A program made the position numbers and the translations under genes. This document shows positions 16,010 through 24,472 of a stretch of DNA of 37,450 bases, piece after piece (the stretch's first letter is position 1; each line of letters begins with the position of its first letter). Below the pieces are notes generated by a model. The model did not search any database and was not told the origin of the DNA. It saw only the letters and a program-made list of their open reading frames with translations. This DNA comes from Candidatus Saccharimonadota bacterium (GTDB taxonomy: Bacteria; Patescibacteriota; Saccharimonadia; Saccharimonadales; Saccharimonadaceae), in the NCBI GenBank assembly GCA_030528995.1, contig JAUMXR010000006.1, positions 1-37,450 on the forward strand, written 5' to 3'.

Positions 16010-16915
16010 TTACGATGCTGTTGCCTTATAACTCGATGTCATATCTAGGTATAATAGCCAATAGTCATCTTTTGAGATTTTGCCTTTGGCATAGGATTTA
16101 TCCAAATCGGAGATATTGTTAATGCCCATCTTATTCTTTAGTGAGTGCAGTTGTGCAAAATCATTATCATCTAAAAAGGCATACTGTGCGGTTATGTATT
16201 TCATGGACATCCTAAAGCCAATTTCGTATGCTTCGGCTTCTACAATTTGTTTTTTGTATAATTCAGGGTTTTCTTCGGGTTTAATATAGTTATTGAAGTT
16301 ATCGTCATAAATCTTGCCTTCTTCGCCTTCTTGAATTAATTCCTGCTGTTTGGCATGCCAGAGTTCGTGCGATAACATGTCGATATTGTCCATTTCGCAA
16401 TTTATTGCCCCTTCACCCCAGTACGTTACTATGATATTGTGTTCACGATCGAACCCACCACACTTGCCTTTGTCGTTTGGATTTAAGTCATCGACGTCCA
16501 AATGTATAATGTCTGGGACGTTTTTTAAACAATATGCTGCGGCTATTTTATTGACTAAAAACACTTCAGCTTCATCCCAATCTTTTTCGCAAGTTGTTTT
16601 AATGTAATCAATCATATCGCTAGACGAAATTCTGTTGACAATTCCTTTAGCTTTGTTCCTGATTGCTGCTTCGTCGGGATTGTAAATCTCTGGATGGTAT
16701 TTAACGTATTGTTCCTTCTCCATGCCACTTGGTTCAAATGCAAGGATATCATTTAATAACTTTGCTATTTCTTCTTGGCTTAGCTCTTTTTGGTTGTCGT
16801 CTGACGGCTCCTTTTTGTTACTCCCCGCAAATTCCGGTAAATCCTCCAAATAGTCTTTGCCCCAAATTGACTCTTCATTCAGATTGTTATTGTTTAGTGT
16901 AATTGCTTCAGCCAT
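16010..16915 (-). CDS. Putative zincin (HExxH) protein, unknown family
   Basis: 301 aa, no signal peptide or membrane span. Residues 183-187 are HELWH in the context MLSHELWHAKQQ, the classic HExxH zinc site. A conserved-looking VEAEAYEIGF about 40 residues later could give a third glutamate ligand as in gluzincins. The N-terminal 60 residues are polar and probably disordered; the rest is mostly helical. Role unknown: a cytoplasmic peptidase, or an effector released by another route, are both possible. It has a strong promoter (16996-17024), an AAGGAAG ribosome-binding site and a leader of about 75 nt. Confidence is high for the gene and moderate for the metal site. Confidence 0.75.
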   Translation of the reverse strand: MAEAITLNNNNLNEESIWGKDYLEDLPEFAGSNKKEPSDDNQKELSQEEIAKLLNDILAFEPSGMEKEQYVKYHPEIYNPDEAAIRNKAKGIVNRISSSDMIDYIKTTCEKDWDEAEVFLVNKIAAAYCLKNVPDIIHLDVDDLNPNDKGKCGGFDREHNIIVTYWGEGAINCEMDNIDMLSHELWHAKQQELIQEGEEGKIYDDNFNNYIKPEENPELYKKQIVEAEAYEIGFRMSMKYITAQYAFLDDNDFAQLHSLKNKMGINNISDLDKSYAKGKISKDDYWLLYLDMTSSYKATAS

Positions 16916-16995
16916 TTTTCTTCCTTATCATAACTGTGCTTATTCCATTTTTAAACCCTTAACTAGTGTTTGCCGGAATTCTACAAGATACTGCT

Positions 16996-17024
16996 ATTGT
17001 ATATTGTATGGAAAGAGCTGTCAA
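16996..17024 (-). promoter_or_regulatory. Strong promoter of the HExxH gene
   Basis: Minus strand TTGACA (17019-17024), 17 nt, TACAAT (16996-17001). It starts directly after the rpsU terminator. Confidence 0.8.
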
Positions 17025-17026
17025 TA

Positions 17027-17059
17027 AAAATCTCCCCTTATTGTTTCTGGGGAGATTTT
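17027..17059 (-). terminator. rpsU terminator
   Basis: AAAATCTCCCC (17027-17037) pairs perfectly with GGGGAGATTTT (17049-17059), followed by U-rich sequence on the minus strand. The stem resembles that of the ileS terminator. Confidence 0.85.
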
Positions 17060-17060
17060 A

Positions 17061-17279
17061 TTATTTGAGTCCTAACTTGATGCGCTCGGTCTTTTCGGCC
17101 TTGCGAGCTTCGCGGATGATGGCCTTCAGACGGCGCTCGCGCTTAGAAATAGGTTTCGTGAAACGCATTTGCGACTTCTTTAGGGGCATCATGCCACTCT
17201 GGAGGACTTTGCGGTTGAAACGACGGATAATATTCTCGTTCGCCTCGCCCTGGTCTTTTCTTGTAACTTTAATAGCCAT
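17061..17279 (-). CDS. rpsU: Ribosomal protein bS21
   Basis: 72 aa, strongly basic. The family pattern is visible (ENIIRRFNRKVLQSGMMP, then a KPISKRERR segment and a Lys/Arg-rich helix). bS21 is the last small-subunit protein to assemble, near the anti-Shine-Dalgarno end of 16S rRNA. The ATG at 17279 lies 9 nt after an extended -10 box (17289-17297), so the message is probably leaderless. It is monocistronic and divergent from tRNA-Asp. Confidence 0.93.
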   Translation of the reverse strand: MAIKVTRKDQGEANENIIRRFNRKVLQSGMMPLKKSQMRFTKPISKRERRLKAIIREARKAEKTERIKLGLK

Positions 17280-17288
17280 ATTGGGGTA

Positions 17289-17297
17289 ATTATATCA
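17289..17297 (-). promoter_or_regulatory. Extended -10 promoter of rpsU
   Basis: Minus strand TGATATAAT, 9 nt before the ATG. Confidence 0.6.
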
Positions 17298-17301
17298 CGG
17301 G

Positions 17302-17330
17302 TTGACGAAATGCGCAAGATGGTATAAAAT
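17302..17330 (+). promoter_or_regulatory. Promoter of tRNA-Asp
   Basis: TTGACG (17302-17307), 17 nt, TAAAAT (17325-17330). The mature tRNA begins 10 nt later. Confidence 0.75.
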
Positions 17331-17339
17331 ATGCGTAAT

Positions 17340-17416
17340 GGATTCGTAGCTCAGTTGGTTAGAGCGCTGCCCTGTCACGGCAGAGGTCGCGAGTTCGAGT
17401 CTCGTCGGATCCGCCA
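17340..17416 (+). tRNA. tRNA-Asp (GUC), CCA encoded
   Basis: 77 nt, full cloverleaf. The acceptor GGATTCG pairs with CGGATCC (one T-G wobble), the anticodon stem CTGCC/GGCAG carries loop CTGTCAC with anticodon GTC, and the T arm has TTCGAGT. Discriminator G and the CCA end are encoded. No other tRNA follows. Confidence 0.97.
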
Positions 17417-17462
17417 TTTTTGTTTCACAAAAACATCAAAAAGTGAGACGTCGTTCTTCGAA

Positions 17463-17484
17463 TCGAGTCTCGTCGGATCCGCCA
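17463..17484 (+). repeat. Direct repeat of the tRNA-Asp 3' end
   Basis: 22 bases identical to 17395-17416 (from within the T loop to CCA), offset by 68 bp. It looks like an attachment-site footprint or a partial tRNA duplication. No integrase is visible in the window. Confidence 0.85.
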
Positions 17485-17488
17485 CTCA

Positions 17489-17508
17489 AGAGCCCTTTGG
17501 GCTTTTTT
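17489..17508 (+). terminator. Terminator after tRNA-Asp
   Basis: AGCCC-TTT-GGGCT stem followed by TTTTT on the plus strand. Confidence 0.75.
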
Positions 17509-17681
17509 CGTGTCAAAAAGAGAGACTCGGATCTAAAGATGCGAGTCTCGTCTTAATGTTTCGCTTCGTTGCGAGTCTCGGCGAGCGGAGCTCGTACCTT
17601 CGGTGCGGATCCGCTGCGCAAAACACTTTTGGCTTTTTATATAAAAGGCAAGGCAGAAAAATTTTTGCTAATAAGAATGTT

Positions 17682-20600
17682 TTATGTTGATGAAGTATTG
17701 ACACATCGAACACTTTGGCCCCAGTTTTTGGGGTAATCATTAGTTCCTGCATCAAGAAAATCAAGGCCTATATCAAAAGTCCAAGCATCAGCGCCATTAA
17801 GAGATGAAGTGGTCCAATAATAACCACTATAGCCACGGACAGGTGAAACGCCGCTACTACTATCCCTCGATCCAGAGAAAACATAATTATTAGGAAAACT
17901 CCTAATCTTTCTTGCGCTCTCTTCATTATCACTAGTGGCCGACATGCTATTGGCCAAATAGTAAAAACCGCCGCTAGCATTCCCATAAGAACCCTGACCA
18001 CCATGTGGCAAATGCCAACCCACAGGGCACAATGAAGTCGTCACATCATCGTGGGTATTAGGGGATGAATAGGCGGTAGTATCTGCAATTGCGGCTGCCC
18101 AAGTATAGTAATTACCGTATGAATAAACATAATTATTGAAATTTACTTTCTTAGTTGTTACTAAGTTTTGTGCCAAAGTAGGCGTAGTGGCAGATGCAGA
18201 ATTCCCGTTCCAAGTTATGTTATGGTTACTATAACGAGGGAAACTATAGCAGCTGCTCAGGTTACTAGAGTCGTAAAGGGAGTTTGAAGTTGTGTTGCAA
18301 CCGAAGTTAGTTTCCGGACTTGCCAAACCTACAAAAATCCCACCATAACCCTCGGATAAACTTTGGTTGGTTATACTACTATCATTAATATTGTTACCGA
18401 TGGTGCCACCGTCACTAAGTCTTAGATTTTCCATTAGACAACAATTCCCATCGGTTAATTTAGCTACGGCATAAACCTGATTATCTCTTTGATCGGTGAG
18501 AGCAGTCACGCTATTTTTTGCTACAGTAAGAGTCCCGTTGGAACTATTGTATGTCGTAGCAGTCATAGCGGAGCAGCCAGTCCAATTTTGGAGATATACC
18601 GGATTACCACCACTAGTCTCAGCAGGCACCCAAACAGCATATAGCGTAATGATAGGAGAATCATTATAAGCTGGTGTAACAAATAATTCGTTTGGGCCCC
18701 AAATTTTGGCATTGTTCGTGTTATCATTATCTATCAACTTATCCCACGCATCAGCATCCATACTCCATCCAATGAAACCATACCCGTCACGCTTGAAATT
18801 TGATGCGAACAAAGCGAAGCTATCACCTTCTGTAGCATTATAATGCCTTACGGTTTTAATACCGGTTTCAGCGCGGATGGATCCCATACCGGTACTAGCG
18901 TTATCTGCACCATTGCCGTCATACTGAATCGTATAACTTGGTACCCAGTGAGCGTAAAGGGTAATACCGTCGCCCGCGACCGAGCCGCTCGGAACGGTAT
19001 AGGTACTAGATACCGGGTAAGTAATGCCAGTGCCGTCGGCATTGGTATTCCAATCCTTTATTATCCAACCAGTGAGAGTCCATTTTTCATAGTCAGCAAG
19101 GGTACCCGTTTCGGTGCCAGCGCTAGGGTTATTAGCAAGATTAATCTTTTGCCAGGAAACTCTGTCAGTAAGGGGACTACAGTTCCCATCGCTACTAGCC
19201 CAGCTCATACAGTTATTTACATAAGTAATTGTGTACTGTGTATCCCATTGGGCGTAGAGAGTGATACCGATAGAACCAGCTGGGATGGCATAAGATGAAG
19301 TATAAGTCGCGCCAGAACCATCGCGCGCGGTGTTCCAGTTTCTAAAACCATGTCCAAGTACAGCGATGGAAGCTGAAGGATTGGAAGAAGAAGGCAATGT
19401 TACGGTACTAGCAGGTGCACCATAAACTCTAGATATTGCACCGGTGCCATTGTTAGAATCTAGAGTAATTTCTACTTCAGATGGATTTACGAGACAACGA
19501 ACGGCGGCACCTTCAATTGTATTGCCGTCTTTAACATTCCATCTAGCTGGGTTAAACCTAGCAGCTAACACATTAACATTGTATGAAAACATAGAAGATT
19601 GCTGCGTTCTGCTCCAATAGAAGCCATTAGAGCCTCTTTGCCCGGCACTTGAATTTTTGTAATACCCAGAATAGACATAATTATTCGGATAAGAACGAAG
19701 TCGGTTACTTATAATATCACCCCCTGCGCTTGCACCACTTTGATCACCCCCGGTTCCGCCATAACCTACGGAAAGTTTCCCAAATTCCCTATCGGCACTA
19801 TCCGTGAAAGAAGTTGATGGTAAATGCCAACCGGATGGACAAATAGATGTGCCGATGCTATTTGATGAATTTTCGTCCAGCCAAGCATGGGTATTTGCAA
19901 CCGACGCGGCATAGTTATAATAGTTGCCGTAAGATGAGATTGCAGAAGTTTTGTAAGCACCACTAATAGATGGACTAGAAGCATTGGTGTAACTCTCAGT
20001 GTATGTCGGATCTGACATAGGGGCTAAAGTATTACTGTTATTGTAGCGCGGGAGACGACGGCCTGGATAGCCATACGAACCAATATCTTCCAAGTTGCCA
20101 TTGCCATCATAGGTGTCAGTTGGTGAAAAGGCGGAAGTTTTATAAACAGAATTTGGGGTAGTAGAATAAATGAAGTTAGTTGATTCTGGTTCGGCTAGGC
20201 CAACAAAGTTACCATAAGCACCAGTTGTCCCTCCGTATCCCTGAGCTAGATATTGGTTGGTGACGCTTGGGTCGTTTTGATTCTGCCCCATGGTATATTG
20301 GTTATCTAGTCTGAGGTTCTCTGTCATCCAACAATTACCATCAGCAAGTCTGGCTACGGCATAAACCATGTTGTCACGTTTGTCGGTTAAGGCTACTACA
20401 CTGTTCTTAGTGGCAGTAATCTTCCTTTTTTCGTCTGTCACGGTATCGTCAAAGATTGTTTGGGTTAGAGTACTACATCCATCGTGAGGGAGATTAGTAT
20501 TTGGATTATCCCAGTCTTGGAAATAGACGGTGTTATTACTGCCATCTTTTAGAGCAGGCATCCAGACAGCATACATGGTAATGATGTTTTTGCTGTCTGC

Positions 20601-21464
20601 TGCAGCCATCATATCAGAGTCTACTATCACGTCCTCATTAGAACCATAGATAATTGGATCATTAGTATTGTCGTTGTCAGTGAAGTGGGCGTAAGCATTC
20701 TGGTCAGTGCTCCAGCCCAAGAAGCCATAGCCTGTCTTTTTAAAGTTGGGAGCGAGCAATGTGACTTTAGTATCCTCTGCAATGTTTATTTGTTTTACAC
20801 TTTTAACACCAGTAGATGAATCCGTAGTGCCCATGCCATTAGGATTGTCTGGGTTAGAGCCGTCATATTGGATGGAATACATGGTGCAAGAAGTATCCAT
20901 AACTACAGAATAGGTGACTGAGTTACTGTTTGAGAAAGTGTAGCTACCTGGTGCCATACTGCTATTTACGGAAGTACCATAATAGATGGGGATAGTGGTA
21001 TTAATATCCCTATATGGACTAGCAGTTTGAGATGGGGTTTTGAGAGTTGCTGCGGTGCTAGAAAGCGGAGTGAAGATCCCAGTTTTACTATTAGCCGTAA
21101 GGCTATAGCCCCATTTATTGACATTATTACTGTTGTTTAAGGCGCTAGTTCCATTTACTGGAGTAAAATATGTACCTGAAGCATTATTAGTATCATCACC
21201 ATTTAGATACAAATTATTATCAGAAGGTCCTGCGATAGTCATAGTGTATCCAGCACGACAGTTACTAATAATATTAACATTGTCAGTTACAACGGTAGTT
21301 CCTATACCACCATCAGCAGAAGGCATGACATTGGCTGTGACTGAGCCGGAAGTGGAGACGGTTAATGAATAGGCTGAGACGGAATCAGAATGCGTTAAAC
21401 ACACGCCTCCTAATACACTTAGCCCAATAACTGCGAAAACCTTTGTCTTTATTTTGTTTTGCAT
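17682..21464 (-). CDS. Giant secreted FISUMP/Flg_new-repeat surface protein B
   Basis: 1260 aa, paralogue of protein A. The signal peptide ends near DSVSAYS. The N-terminal domain up to about residue 190 is nearly the same as in A at both protein and DNA level. Then come a Listeria/Bacteroides-type repeat (about 195-305), FISUMP 1 (about 340-660, ALTDKRDNMVYAVARLADGN ... ICPSGWHLPS ... VRCL), three repeats (about 661-950, each ending in LYAQW, LYAHW or LYAVW) and a C-terminal FISUMP 2 (about 960-1260). It has one FISUMP domain fewer than A. There is no sortase motif or C-terminal anchor. The start has AGAGGA at good spacing. Function is probably surface display and ligand binding, by family analogy. 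Confidence 0.9.
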   Translation of the reverse strand: MQNKIKTKVFAVIGLSVLGGVCLTHSDSVSAYSLTVSTSGSVTANVMPSADGGIGTTVVTDNVNIISNCRAGYTMTIAGPSDNNLYLNGDDTNNASGTYFTPVNGTSALNNSNNVNKWGYSLTANSKTGIFTPLSSTAATLKTPSQTASPYRDINTTIPIYYGTSVNSSMAPGSYTFSNSNSVTYSVVMDTSCTMYSIQYDGSNPDNPNGMGTTDSSTGVKSVKQINIAEDTKVTLLAPNFKKTGYGFLGWSTDQNAYAHFTDNDNTNDPIIYGSNEDVIVDSDMMAAADSKNIITMYAVWMPALKDGSNNTVYFQDWDNPNTNLPHDGCSTLTQTIFDDTVTDEKRKITATKNSVVALTDKRDNMVYAVARLADGNCWMTENLRLDNQYTMGQNQNDPSVTNQYLAQGYGGTTGAYGNFVGLAEPESTNFIYSTTPNSVYKTSAFSPTDTYDGNGNLEDIGSYGYPGRRLPRYNNSNTLAPMSDPTYTESYTNASSPSISGAYKTSAISSYGNYYNYAASVANTHAWLDENSSNSIGTSICPSGWHLPSTSFTDSADREFGKLSVGYGGTGGDQSGASAGGDIISNRLRSYPNNYVYSGYYKNSSAGQRGSNGFYWSRTQQSSMFSYNVNVLAARFNPARWNVKDGNTIEGAAVRCLVNPSEVEITLDSNNGTGAISRVYGAPASTVTLPSSSNPSASIAVLGHGFRNWNTARDGSGATYTSSYAIPAGSIGITLYAQWDTQYTITYVNNCMSWASSDGNCSPLTDRVSWQKINLANNPSAGTETGTLADYEKWTLTGWIIKDWNTNADGTGITYPVSSTYTVPSGSVAGDGITLYAHWVPSYTIQYDGNGADNASTGMGSIRAETGIKTVRHYNATEGDSFALFASNFKRDGYGFIGWSMDADAWDKLIDNDNTNNAKIWGPNELFVTPAYNDSPIITLYAVWVPAETSGGNPVYLQNWTGCSAMTATTYNSSNGTLTVAKNSVTALTDQRDNQVYAVAKLTDGNCCLMENLRLSDGGTIGNNINDSSITNQSLSEGYGGIFVGLASPETNFGCNTTSNSLYDSSNLSSCYSFPRYSNHNITWNGNSASATTPTLAQNLVTTKKVNFNNYVYSYGNYYTWAAAIADTTAYSSPNTHDDVTTSLCPVGWHLPHGGQGSYGNASGGFYYLANSMSATSDNEESARKIRSFPNNYVFSGSRDSSSGVSPVRGYSGYYWTTSSLNGADAWTFDIGLDFLDAGTNDYPKNWGQSVRCVNTSST

Positions 21465-21490
21465 GTAAAAATCCTCTTTGTATGACCTTA

Positions 21491-21529
21491 TATACTATAT
21501 ATAGTATAGTACTTATGAATAAAATGCAA
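21491..21529 (-). promoter_or_regulatory. Promoter of surface protein B with an overlapping palindrome
   Basis: Minus strand TTGCAT (21524-21529), 17 nt, TACTAT (21501-21506). A perfect 18-bp palindrome, TATACTATATATAGTATA, covers 21491-21508 and overlaps the -10, as an operator or alternative -10 boxes would. Confidence 0.55.
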
Positions 21530-21565
21530 TAGCTTTGTGACGAAATTGGATTAATTGTAAAATAA

Positions 21566-23434
21566 TTACATGCCGGGGATTTTGAAGGCGCCGGGGTCGG
21601 AAGCCTGAGGACGATAGACTTGGTCTTGCATAGACGGCTGAGAACCAAGTGGTTCTGGGGTTGGCTCTACGATTGGTGCGGCTGGCTCGATAGGAGTAGT
21701 CGGCAAACTGGCATCAAGACTGTCAGCAGACATGTCGATTGGTGGGGTTGGCGGAGGTGGCAAAATGGTCGCATCTGCCGGTGGCACAAAATTCATTTCG
21801 GGCACACCGTTGATTTCGGGGTTCGAAGCCACACTGGGTGCGCTGTCAGCAGCAGGATTACCGCTAAAGGCGGCAGCACTGCCTGGATTGGTAAGACCTT
21901 CGAGTGCTTCTTCTAGCATATGCCCATATTTACTATTGTCTTCGGCTGGCTGAGCAAATTCGGAATCAGGTGATGGGGCAACTACCTTTTCGCCTGGTCT
22001 TTCTTCGTTATCCAAAGTCGGAGTGTCGACTGCCGGTAAGGATGGTTCCTCAGTAGCCGTTTCGATTGGTTCCGGTTCTGTGGGGGTTGGTTCATCGGTT
22101 GAATCTGCGTTGGTTGATTCTACTGATTCTGGTTTCGAAGTTTCTGGTTCTGCCTCCAATGTGGGTTCTGGCTCTGGCGTAGAAGCCTCTGTTGTATCTA
22201 GGCGGACAGGCTGGTTGGAATCGTCTGGAGTCGTTTCAGCACCAGTTTGCGCCAGTGAAGCTTCGGCGGCTTTCAAATCGTCTAGCAAGGTAGAATCTTT
22301 TTCTGTGATGGCATCGTTAATCTCTTTGGTTTCGTCAATTCCCTCTTCGCCTTCATGCTGGATGTCCAACTTGGTGGGGTCAGCGGGCTTACGAGACGAG
22401 GCCGCAGATGGTGAGCTGAGAAGTGAATACATTTCGTTGTCAACATCTGGAGTAATATTCTTAGAGATGAGTTGTTGATTCGCACCGGATTCCATAAGAC
22501 GAGAAGATAGTTGCATAGTCTCAGGAGTAGTCTGAGCGTTGGAGAAACGGTTGGTAGCAGCAACAATACCTGTGAGGAAGGCCGTGGCTTCTTCTTTGCC
22601 GATTTCGACATCGCTCTTGACGGAATATAATAACTGAGCAATCATTTCGGAAACGGAACTGGCTTTCTTGTCGCTCCATTCGATTTCACCAAATTTACCA
22701 GGGTTGCCAGTGGTAATATTGATGATAACAGCATCGTGCATAATGCGACCATGCTCGCGAAGTGCGGAATCGAGGTCGATGCCATTGGCGACATCGAGGG
22801 CCAAGACTAGGTCAACATTGAAATCACCGTAGGAAAACTCTAGGTCATCGGCAGTAATCTTAGTTCGATATGGGGTGATGTAAATCTTAACGTAATCACC
22901 ATCTAACTTATAGCGAAGATGATCGGCTTTTTCTTTATTGAGGGCAATGACGAAATCCTGTAAGGTATCGGCAGTGGGCTCGAAAGTTTCTTCGGGCTTC
23001 AAAAACTCTAGAGCATTTGGAGTGGAGCCAGAGTAAATTGCTGTGGCGCGCTTGCCTAATTTATCTAGATACAGTGACAAACCAATAGCGGCACACATCT
23101 CATCGACAGACGGGTCGCTCGACAAAGCGATGAGAACATTATGGGATTCGGCAATTTTGCCGGCAACTTCGCGATAAATGCTGGGCGGTTCGGGCTCGGC
23201 ATTGGTGGAGGGCAGATCTGGCATTAGAGGGTCAACTACCGTAGGCGATGTGGGCATGCTAGTGTCTTGAGCAACGTCGGTTGGGGTAGGTACATCTGTC
23301 GGGAAGTCTGTTGATGGCGTAGGAAAAGATGGAGTTGGACTATCAGAAGCAACTGGCGGAAGAGTGGGCTCCCCAGTCGTAGTGGATGCATCATCCGTCA
23401 TAGTTGGTGTAGTCGTTGTGTTATCTTCTGGCAT
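21566..23434 (-). CDS. Degenerate DHH (NrnA-like) phosphoesterase with disordered Pro/Thr flanks
   Basis: 622 aa. Residues 1-80 and about 340-600 are low-complexity Pro/Thr/Ser/Glu. The middle (about 85-320) has the DHH-family order: AESHNVLIALSSDPSVDEMC for the first metal motif, VDLVLALDVANG for the second, HDAVIINITTGNPGKFGEIE where DHH is expected, and AFLTGIVAATNRFSN for the GIxxDTxxF motif. DHH itself reads NIT and several aspartates are missing, so nuclease activity is doubtful. It has no signal peptide. A scaffolding role is possible. An AAAGG ribosome-binding site and a TATAAT at 23454-23459 precede it. Confidence 0.75.
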   Translation of the reverse strand: MPEDNTTTTPTMTDDASTTTGEPTLPPVASDSPTPSFPTPSTDFPTDVPTPTDVAQDTSMPTSPTVVDPLMPDLPSTNAEPEPPSIYREVAGKIAESHNVLIALSSDPSVDEMCAAIGLSLYLDKLGKRATAIYSGSTPNALEFLKPEETFEPTADTLQDFVIALNKEKADHLRYKLDGDYVKIYITPYRTKITADDLEFSYGDFNVDLVLALDVANGIDLDSALREHGRIMHDAVIINITTGNPGKFGEIEWSDKKASSVSEMIAQLLYSVKSDVEIGKEEATAFLTGIVAATNRFSNAQTTPETMQLSSRLMESGANQQLISKNITPDVDNEMYSLLSSPSAASSRKPADPTKLDIQHEGEEGIDETKEINDAITEKDSTLLDDLKAAEASLAQTGAETTPDDSNQPVRLDTTEASTPEPEPTLEAEPETSKPESVESTNADSTDEPTPTEPEPIETATEEPSLPAVDTPTLDNEERPGEKVVAPSPDSEFAQPAEDNSKYGHMLEEALEGLTNPGSAAAFSGNPAADSAPSVASNPEINGVPEMNFVPPADATILPPPPTPPIDMSADSLDASLPTTPIEPAAPIVEPTPEPLGSQPSMQDQVYRPQASDPGAFKIPGM

Positions 23435-23509
23435 AATTGTACCTTTCTATATGATTATATTAGCATAAGCTGGAAGAATGCGCAAGAATGTATTTATGGG
23501 GATAAACTC

Positions 23510-23538
23510 TTTACTTTTGGGGAGAAATGGGGTATAAT
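23510..23538 (+). promoter_or_regulatory. Promoter of rpsT
   Basis: TTTACT (23510-23515), 17 nt, TATAAT (23533-23538). The leader of about 35 nt ends in AGGAAG before the ATG. Confidence 0.6.
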
Positions 23539-23578
23539 GAGGAAAAGTTATTAATTTTTAATCTATATAGGAAGTTAA

Positions 23579-23821
23579 ATGCCGATTATTAAATCCGCCA
23601 AAAAAGTTGCGAGACAAGCAGAAAAGCGCACTGCGCATAATGTTGGAATTAAAAAAGACATTAAGAACGCCGTAAAGGCTTTCAAGGCTAACCCAACGCC
23701 AAAGACTTTAGCAAAGGCGCAGTCTGAATACGACAAGGCCGTGAAGAAAGATTTGCTAAAGAAGAATACTGCTTCTAGGCGCAAAGCAAAACTACACGCA
23801 ATCTTAAAAGCAGCAAAATAA
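23579..23821 (+). CDS. rpsT: Ribosomal protein bS20
   Basis: 80 aa, basic and helical with the family pattern (MPIIKSAKKVARQAEKRTAH, then a KKDIKNAVKAF helix and the KKNTASRRKAKL end). It binds 16S rRNA early in 30S assembly. AGGAAG before the ATG sets the start. It is monocistronic on the plus strand between oppositely oriented genes, with its own terminator. Confidence 0.96.
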   Translation: MPIIKSAKKVARQAEKRTAHNVGIKKDIKNAVKAFKANPTPKTLAKAQSEYDKAVKKDLLKKNTASRRKAKLHAILKAAK

Positions 23822-23835
23822 TCTTTAGATTGTTC

Positions 23836-23865
23836 AAAACGGGCTCTGGTGAGCCTGTTTTTGTT
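23836..23865 (+). terminator. rpsT terminator
   Basis: ACGGGCTC-TGGT-GAGCCTGT stem followed by TTTTTG on plus. The A-run on the other side lets it also act for the convergent holA-like gene. Confidence 0.8.
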
Positions 23866-23866
23866 T

Positions 23867-24472
23867 CTAGATTTTAGAGAGGCGCAGTAAGAAAGATTCA
23901 ATAAGAAGCCAAGGGTCAATTGGCGAAGATTTTAGTTCTTGGTCTAATTTGGCAAGGGCTTTTAGGGACTTTTTCTCTTTAATTCCCTGTCTAGCGCCGT
24001 AATCCTTAAGCGCCTGAGAGGCGAGAAGGCCAAAAAACATGATGGGGTCTTCATCTGGTTTGATTTTGTCTAGTAAGATGACGGCCTTTTTGCCGTCGGT
24101 TTTGGCAGTTTTATAAATATCAAAGACGAGACGGAAGTTTGGGTTTTCGGGGAGTTTGAACTCTTTGATGTCGACTTTGTCTTTGATTTGTTTGTAGGTC
24201 GCACTACGCTTGTCGAGCTTGAGTTCCTGAATGATGATATTGTGGGGCGTGTCGAGATAATTAGGTAACTGTTCGAAGGCGGGCTTGCCAGCACTGAGAT
24301 CGTGGATGAGGATGTTGCGCGTGGTAGCAAAAAGTGAAGTCCCCTTAAAGATACTGGGCAAATCACCTGGAGTTAGGTCGGCTCCTTCAATAATCTCGTA
24401 GTCTTCCCCGAGTAGTTTGGTGATTTCCTGCCCCGCTCTGACGCGGTCATCGCCGGTAAAGATTTTAAGCAT
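23867..24472 (-). CDS. holA: DNA polymerase III delta subunit-like, short
   Basis: 201 aa from the ATG at 24472, which follows AGGAG in the end of mutM (8-nt overlap). The start MLKIFTGDDRVRAGQEI, the central region, and DEDPIMFFGLLASQALKDY followed by LIESFLLRL fit the clamp-loader delta subunit, which opens the sliding clamp. At 201 aa it is clearly shorter than the usual 330-340, so parts of the N-terminal or middle domain are reduced. Delta-like proteins diverge strongly, so the family call is moderate. It is the second gene of a mutM-holA unit. Confidence 0.7.
   Translation of the reverse strand: MLKIFTGDDRVRAGQEITKLLGEDYEIIEGADLTPGDLPSIFKGTSLFATTRNILIHDLSAGKPAFEQLPNYLDTPHNIIIQELKLDKRSATYKQIKDKVDIKEFKLPENPNFRLVFDIYKTAKTDGKKAVILLDKIKPDEDPIMFFGLLASQALKDYGARQGIKEKKSLKALAKLDQELKSSPIDPWLLIESFLLRLSKI

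Larger units (their letters stand above)
17417..17681. other. Intergenic segment rich in tRNA-3'-derived repeats
   Basis: 265 bp without a convincing gene between tRNA-Asp and the end of surface protein B. It holds a second copy of the tRNA 3' end, a terminator (17489-17508), and further GAGTCTCG copies at 17543-17550 and 17573-17580. GAGACTCG (17522-17529) can pair with CGAGTCTC (17542-17549) as an 8-bp stem. Frames read through it are low-complexity shadows. Confidence 0.7.

Noticed and set aside
8476-21464. Diversity-generating retroelement acting on the FISUMP (C-type-lectin-like) domains
   Set aside because: No reverse transcriptase, template repeat or Avd-like gene was seen in the window, and I found no adenine-biased repeat pair. 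The fold alone is not enough.
17340-21540. An integrated island between tRNA-Asp and surface gene B
   Set aside because: The two 22-bp repeats are only 68 bp apart and no integrase is visible, so they do not bound the surface gene. Kept only as a footprint observation.
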